In this document: positions 14,393 to 17,436 of the stretch, piece after piece
Numbering within the stretch: the first letter of the stretch is position 1
How the letters are laid out: each line of letters starts with the position of its first letter
NCBI GenBank assembly: GCA_964411125.1
Contig: CAYPJU010000104.1
Location: forward strand, 1-17,436
Reading direction: 5' to 3'
DNA length: 17,436 bases
Source of the DNA: JBFIHF01 sp964411125
GTDB lineage: Bacteria; Myxococcota_A; Bradymonadia; Bradymonadales; Bradymonadaceae
Made by a program: the position numbers and the translations under genes
Notes under the pieces: model-generated
The model's input: only the letters and a program-made list of their open reading frames with translations
What the model was told of the DNA's origin: nothing
The model's database searches: none

Positions 14393-14463
14393 GCAGACGG
14401 GTGGAGGGACAGGCCCTGTGAAACCCGACCAACCTGCCGAAACGGTAAGGTGGTAATGCCTGC
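14393..14463 (+). promoter_or_regulatory. SAM riboswitch aptamer (SAM-I / SAM-IV clan)
   Basis: The core reads GGTGGAGGGACAGGCCCTGTG, then GAAACCCGACCAACC, then AAGGTGGTAATGCCTGC. These match the conserved SAM-I-type elements GGAGGGAnUGGCCC, UGAAACCC..CAACC and GGUGnUAA..CC.GC. The stems fit: P1 GCAG (14393-14396) with CTGC (14460-14463), P2 CGGGT (14398-14402) with ACCCG (14423-14427), inner GGG/CCC around the GGCCC, and P3 TGCCG (14435-14439) with CGGTA (14443-14447) around AAA. P1 closes directly after the P3-side core with no P4 helix between, which is closer to SAM-IV or the SAM-I/IV variant than to classical SAM-I. In this family S-adenosylmethionine binding turns the downstream gene off. 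Confidence 0.8.
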
Positions 14464-14466
14464 GGC

Positions 14467-14487
14467 GAGTGACCACTCCCCATGGAG
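14467..14487 (+). promoter_or_regulatory. Probable translational expression platform
   Basis: ACTC/CTCC at 14475-14479 can pair either back with GAGT (14467-14470, loop GACC) or forward with GGAG (14484-14487, loop CCAT). GGAG is the likely ribosome site of the gene starting at GTG 14494. The two pairings exclude each other, giving a simple on/off switch. No intrinsic terminator is seen. Which state goes with ligand is inference. Confidence 0.4.
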
Positions 14488-14493
14488 CAAACC

Positions 14494-14982
14494 GTGAACA
14501 TCTCTACGTCCGAAGTCCATACTTCCCTCGACGGCCGCGAACTCCGCGGCATCATTCACCACGATGGCGTCGTGCCTCGCCTCCAGTTCGAGGGCGAGCC
14601 GACCGTGTCGGTCTCAGTGCTCGGTGACGCCGACCCCGCGGCGTGTCTTCGCGACCTCGCGCGCATCTCGTCCGCGATCGCCGACCACCGCGACCTGCTC
14701 GACCGGGTCGCTGCCGAAGATCGCCGCGAGCTCGACGCGGTCCTCGCCGAGCGGGACCGCCTTTACGACCAAGTCGACGCCTTCGTTCCGCCCCCCAACG
14801 GCTGGGCCCACTCCCTTGGTCGCCATCAGGTGATGAGGCTCCTGGGACGGGCGCTCGGGTGGCGCGTCGACGCCGTGAAGCGCGCGCTGCACGAAAGGCA
14901 GGCTCAGCGCATCGCGGAGCTCGTGCCGGACCTCGAGCTAGTGGACGTCGTGGCGGTTAGAACGGACCACCAGCCCGGCTAG
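14494..14982 (+). CDS. Unknown protein under SAM riboswitch control
   Basis: This is a 162-residue protein (166 if the ATG at 14482 is used). The GTG at 14494 is preferred because GGAG ends six bases before it, whereas 14482 has no ribosome site. The first 45 residues are beta-like (SLDGRELRGIIHHDGVVPRL, TVSVSVLG). Residues of about 50-95 form a charged helical hairpin or coiled coil (ARISSAIADHRDLLDRVAAE, LAERDRLYDQVDAF). The last third is an Arg-rich helical segment (GRHQVMRLLGRALGWRVDAV), possibly nucleic-acid binding. No SAM-binding motif, methionine or sulfur pathway family, or membrane segment is visible. The GFA-family gene follows after 72 bases on the same strand and could share the transcript. 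Confidence 0.72.
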   Translation: MNISTSEVHTSLDGRELRGIIHHDGVVPRLQFEGEPTVSVSVLGDADPAACLRDLARISSAIADHRDLLDRVAAEDRRELDAVLAERDRLYDQVDAFVPPPNGWAHSLGRHQVMRLLGRALGWRVDAVKRALHERQAQRIAELVPDLELVDVVAVRTDHQPG

Positions 14983-15054
14983 TGTCGACTCGGCGCTCGA
15001 CCGTGTGGGAGACTCCCTCGAATGCAGGCTCGGATAGACGGCAATGGAGGAGAG

Positions 15055-15450
15055 ATGAAGACGGCACATGGGTCTTGTCTATGTGGCGCGGTGCAGTTCG
15101 AGGTGGTGGGCGAGCTGCCCGCGATGGACGCCTGCCACTGCACCGAGTGTCGGAAGTTCTCCGGCCATTACTTCGCCGCCGCGGATGTCCCGCGCGACGC
15201 ACTGACGGTTCGCGGCGAGGAGAACGTGACGTGGTACCGCTCCTCGGAGCGCGTGCGACGTGGTTTCTGCCGGGTGTGTGGCGCGTCGCTGTTCTTCGAC
15301 CCACTCGACCGCGACAAGCACGATTGGACCGCGGTCGCGATGGGCGCGATCGACGGTCCGACCGGGGCGCAGCTCGCGATGCACATCTTCGTGTCGGAGA
15401 AGGGGGACTACTACGAGATCACCGATGGGCTTCCGCAAAACGAGCGTTAG
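15055..15450 (+). CDS. GFA/CENP-V family zinc protein
   Basis: This 131-residue single-domain protein belongs to the GFA family, whose founding member is the glutathione-dependent formaldehyde-activating enzyme. The zinc ligands are visible as SCLCGAVQFEV, CHCTECRKFSG and FCRVCGASLFF, the usual order and spacing. The ATG at 15055 has GGAGG (15046-15050) four bases ahead and is preferred to an in-frame ATG at 15022. Most family members have no proven reaction, so formaldehyde-glutathione chemistry should not be assumed. The gene follows the riboswitch-controlled gene on the same strand. A one-carbon link between the two would be attractive but is inference. Confidence 0.9.
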   Translation: MKTAHGSCLCGAVQFEVVGELPAMDACHCTECRKFSGHYFAAADVPRDALTVRGEENVTWYRSSERVRRGFCRVCGASLFFDPLDRDKHDWTAVAMGAIDGPTGAQLAMHIFVSEKGDYYEITDGLPQNER

Positions 15451-15471
15451 CGGCGGCGGTCGTGAGGAGAG

Positions 15472-15533
15472 GTGAGGGATGACGCAGGAGACGGTCGTTT
15501 GCACTGCCCGGGTGACCCTTCACATCCCCTCAC
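15472..15533. repeat. Imperfect long-loop inverted repeat after the GFA gene
   Basis: GTGAGGGATG (15472-15481) is complementary, with one bulged base, to CATCCCCTCAC (15523-15533), with a weaker inner GGTC/GACC pairing. It may be a 3' end structure or a protein site. No gene is seen in 15451-15823, whose other contents are listed separately. Confidence 0.35.
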
Positions 15534-15576
15534 GATTTCCGTGGTTGCATTGTCGTTGCAGAACCCCCAAATGACG

Positions 15577-15603
15577 ACGGCGCCGCCGTTGCCGGGGCGC
15601 CGT
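15577..15603 (-). terminator. Hairpin downstream of the tRNA remnant
   Basis: ACGGCGCC and GGCGCCGT form a perfect 8-base-pair stem with an 11-base loop. Read on the minus strand it lies 20 bases after the tRNA-like 3' end and is followed by TCATTTGGGG, so the T-run is poor. Its position suits the original terminator of the tRNA gene. Confidence 0.4.
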
Positions 15604-15623
15604 AGTCTCTTGAAATCATTCAG

Positions 15624-15671
15624 TCGGGGTGCGGCGATTCGAACTCCGGGCCTCTTGTACCCAAAACACAT
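15624..15671 (-). tRNA. Degenerate tRNA-Pro-like 3' half (probable attachment site)
   Basis: Read on the minus strand there is an anticodon loop TTTGGGT (UGG, proline), a variable region AGGCC, and a T-arm CGGAG-TTCGAAT-CGCCG with one A.G mismatch. The acceptor strand CACCCCG follows, then A at the discriminator and CTG in place of CCA. The anticodon stem pairs at its inner three positions only. No D-arm or 5' acceptor strand (CGGGGTG expected) lies upstream; instead a 9-base-pair hairpin occupies that place. It is therefore a fragment, not a working tRNA, and fits the att site left by an integrase. Confidence 0.5.
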
Positions 15672-15696
15672 CATGCCGCTTTCGGCTCGTTCTTTT

Positions 15697-15720
15697 GGAT
15701 TCGGCCGAGTTGCCGAATCC
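15697..15720. repeat. 9-bp inverted repeat between tRNA remnant and integrase
   Basis: GGATTCGGC (15697-15705) and GCCGAATCC (15712-15720) pair perfectly around six bases. It lies about 100 bases before the integrase gene, where integrase or excisionase arm sites and the integrase promoter are expected. Confidence 0.5.
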
Positions 15721-15823
15721 CCCGTCATTGCTAACGTTCAGGGTTGTTGGTGTAACTTCTCGCTCGATGTAATCTGTTTGGGTTGGGTCTAGTTTGCTGA
15801 CTTGGTGCTGACTCGGGAGAAGG

Positions 15824-17122
15824 ATGAGGCTCACAAACAAGATCGTCGATGCGCTCGAATACGAGGGCAAGCAGTACGGCTCCGGCGGCTGGTCACGTCA
15901 CTTCGTTCAAGACGACGTTCCGGGGTTCGCGGTCAGGGTCTACCCGAGCGGAGCGAAGACGTTCGTGTTCACCTACCGCAATCAGTACGGAAAGCAGCGC
16001 GACTACAAGATCGGCAACTTCCCTGAGATATCTGCGTCCGCCGCGCGGGAGGAAGCCGAGCGGCTCCGGGGCGTGGTGCGGAACGGCGCGGACCCAAACG
16101 CCACGGTGGCTGAGCTGCGGCAGATGAACACGATCAAGGAGATGTGCGAGCAGTGGCTGGGACTACATGCACGACAATCTCGCGCGAGCTGGGAAACCGA
16201 CCAGAAGCGGCTCGAGCGGCACGTGTACCCGCGTTGGGGCACCCGCGCCGTGCCCGAGGTTTCGACCGCGGACGTGTTGAAGATGCGAAACGAGATCGCC
16301 GATGGAAAGGGACTGAAGCGCGGAGGCGGTCCCGTCGAGGCGAACCGGACGGTGCAGCTCGTGCGAACGATCTTCGCCTGGGCGATATCCACCGACTCGC
16401 TTCCCGTCGGAACAAAGAATCCCGCGCGGGCGAGAACGAAGGGGCGTCACGGCGATTCGATGCTGTTCGCGGAGAAGCCTCGCGAGCGGCTCGTTCTTCC
16501 CGAGGAACTCCCCTGGCTCCTGGATGGAATCGACGCGATCGGGAATCCCTTCGTTCGCGAAGCACTGTGGTTCATGCTTCACACGGGCTGCCGGAAGCGC
16601 GAGGCTTTGGATCTCGAGTGGACCGACGTCGACTTCGACCGGGCGGAGGTGACGTTCCGCGAAACGAAGAACGGCGAGGATCACACCATCCCGATGGCGA
16701 AGCCCCTGGTGAAGCGGCTGAGGGCGCTCGACACCATCGAGAACAACCCGTACGTCTTCCCCGGCAATCGTGAGGGGCGACCGTTGAAGAACATCCGAAA
16801 GACTTGGAGGAAGGCGCTCCGCACGGCTGGTGAACTCGCGTCGAAGACGGAACCGCAGTCGGTCGCGATCGATATGTCCGACGTGACGATTCACGACCTG
16901 CGGCGCACCGTCGCGTCGATGCTGCTGGGGGCCGGGGCAAACGAACTACTGATCGGTCGGGTGTTGAACCACAAGCCACAGTCCGTGACCAGCATCTACG
17001 CCAGGGTGTTGCCCGAAGACGTTCGAGCGGCCTTGGAGCGGCATGCGGTTCGACTCGAAGACGTGCGCCGCCCCGAGCGGGGGAACATCGTCCCGCTCGC
17101 CCGCGGCGGGAGAAAGAGCTGA
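15824..17122 (+). CDS. Tyrosine integrase, P4-like
   Basis: This 432-residue site-specific recombinase is of the phage/island type. The N-terminal 90 residues match the arm-binding domain of P4-like integrases (GFAVRVYPSGAKTFVFTYRN ... KIGNFPEISASAAREEA). A SAM-like core-binding domain follows at about 100-200, then the catalytic domain with all active residues: R257 (HTGCRKREAL), K282 (FRETKNGEDHTIP), H357 and R360 (IHDLRRTVAS), H383 (VLNHK) and the nucleophile Y392 (SIYARV). It looks intact and full length. The ATG at 15824 has GGAG four bases ahead. The tRNA-like fragment about 150 bases upstream is the probable attachment site. No other element genes are in the window, so the mobile element would extend to the right. 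Confidence 0.95.
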   Translation: MRLTNKIVDALEYEGKQYGSGGWSRHFVQDDVPGFAVRVYPSGAKTFVFTYRNQYGKQRDYKIGNFPEISASAAREEAERLRGVVRNGADPNATVAELRQMNTIKEMCEQWLGLHARQSRASWETDQKRLERHVYPRWGTRAVPEVSTADVLKMRNEIADGKGLKRGGGPVEANRTVQLVRTIFAWAISTDSLPVGTKNPARARTKGRHGDSMLFAEKPRERLVLPEELPWLLDGIDAIGNPFVREALWFMLHTGCRKREALDLEWTDVDFDRAEVTFRETKNGEDHTIPMAKPLVKRLRALDTIENNPYVFPGNREGRPLKNIRKTWRKALRTAGELASKTEPQSVAIDMSDVTIHDLRRTVASMLLGAGANELLIGRVLNHKPQSVTSIYARVLPEDVRAALERHAVRLEDVRRPERGNIVPLARGGRKS

Positions 17123-17436
17123 TAGCATTCGTGGCACACGCGACGGGCGGATCGTGATGGATCGCTACTGTCCGAAGGATACGTGATGGAGCTCAAGACG
17201 CGAACCGGCTGGCGACAAGTCCCTACGGCGAGTCGATGCCCCGCGTCGAGGCTGGCGCGCCGAGCTGCCACATGTTCCCCGCCTCCCTCGAGGGGCGACC
17301 CCCGAGGAAGTGGAGGTAGTAACCTAGAGTGCCGCAAGCGGTCGCACATGCAGGTGCAAATCAGCGAGTAGATGACAACGGCTCGGCGAGAGCTAAACGT
17401 CACTCTCCCGCATCCGGAAGGTCGCTGGTGGTGATT
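17123..17436. other. No gene identified
   Basis: This stretch follows the integrase and runs to the window edge. It has a GC hairpin near 17286-17306 (CTCGAGGGG/CCCCGAG, imperfect) without a T-run. One 61-codon frame from ATG 17186 has a passable ribosome site (GAAGGA) but an Arg/Ser/Pro-rich product like an out-of-frame translation, so I do not call it. Confidence 0.5.

Noticed and set aside
14393..14463. SAM-II or SAH riboswitch instead of the SAM-I/IV clan
   Set aside because: The conserved blocks GGAGGGA..GGCCC, GAAACCC..CAACC and GGTGGTAA..CCTGC are those of the SAM-I/IV clan and not of the compact SAM-II pseudoknot or SAH aptamer.
15624..15720. Complete functional tRNA gene on the minus strand
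   Set aside because: There is no D-arm or matching 5' acceptor strand, the T-stem has an A.G mismatch and the anticodon stem pairs only partly. Only a 3' half is present.
17183..17371. Small gene after the integrase, such as an excisionase
   Set aside because: There is a passable ribosome site, but the product is Arg/Ser/Pro-rich without a helix-turn-helix and looks like non-coding high-GC sequence.

Overview
The window is GC-rich DNA with the codon usage and gene content of a delta-proteobacterial or Myxococcota-like bacterium. The clues are several large secreted lipoproteins of unknown function, a membrane-anchored Ser/Thr kinase, a lipoprotein with Kazal inhibitor domains, and 'VWG...DDVWAVG' propeller-like repeats. 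This lineage call is inference; no rRNA or marker gene is present. A run of exactly 100 N (9929-10028) marks a scaffold gap.

Layout. 1-1300: a REP-associated tyrosine (Y1/HUH) transposase, followed by a strong hairpin terminator. 1346-1840: the C-terminal remnant of an OmpR-type response regulator. 1947-2486: a small lipoprotein. 2677-4563 (minus): a Ser/Thr protein kinase with a six-helix membrane C-terminus. 4889-6481 (plus), 6569-8446 (minus), 8685-9668 (minus, Kazal) and 10277-12751 (minus): four large exported lipoproteins. 12829-13428: a three-helix membrane protein. 13514-14257: a helical protein of unknown function. 14393-14463: a SAM-I/SAM-IV-type riboswitch aptamer just ahead of an unknown 162-residue protein, followed by a GFA/CENP-V zinc protein (15055-15450). 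15577-15671 (minus): a terminator-like hairpin and a degenerate tRNA-Pro-like 3' half. 15824-17122: a P4-like tyrosine integrase.

The gaps between genes are unusually structured. Short imperfect palindromes with a conserved GGCTTCCAGCC core occur in three clusters (2554-2673, 4623-4744, 9754-10085) plus a variant at 6543-6561, always in the same orientation. Two clusters start with, or contain, a composite of a second hairpin (GCACGGCA/TGCCGTGC) and a self-complementary linker whose centre differs between copies but keeps its pairing. Heptanucleotide tracts (ACCCGCT or CCGCCTG) sit on or next to stop codons. The transposase and the palindromes look like a RAYT/REP system.

The two most interesting items are the SAM riboswitch attached to a gene with no recognisable methionine/SAM role, and the REP-like composite element with its resident RAYT. 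The right end looks like the inner edge of an integrated element whose remainder, and perhaps an intact tRNA-Pro, would lie beyond the window.
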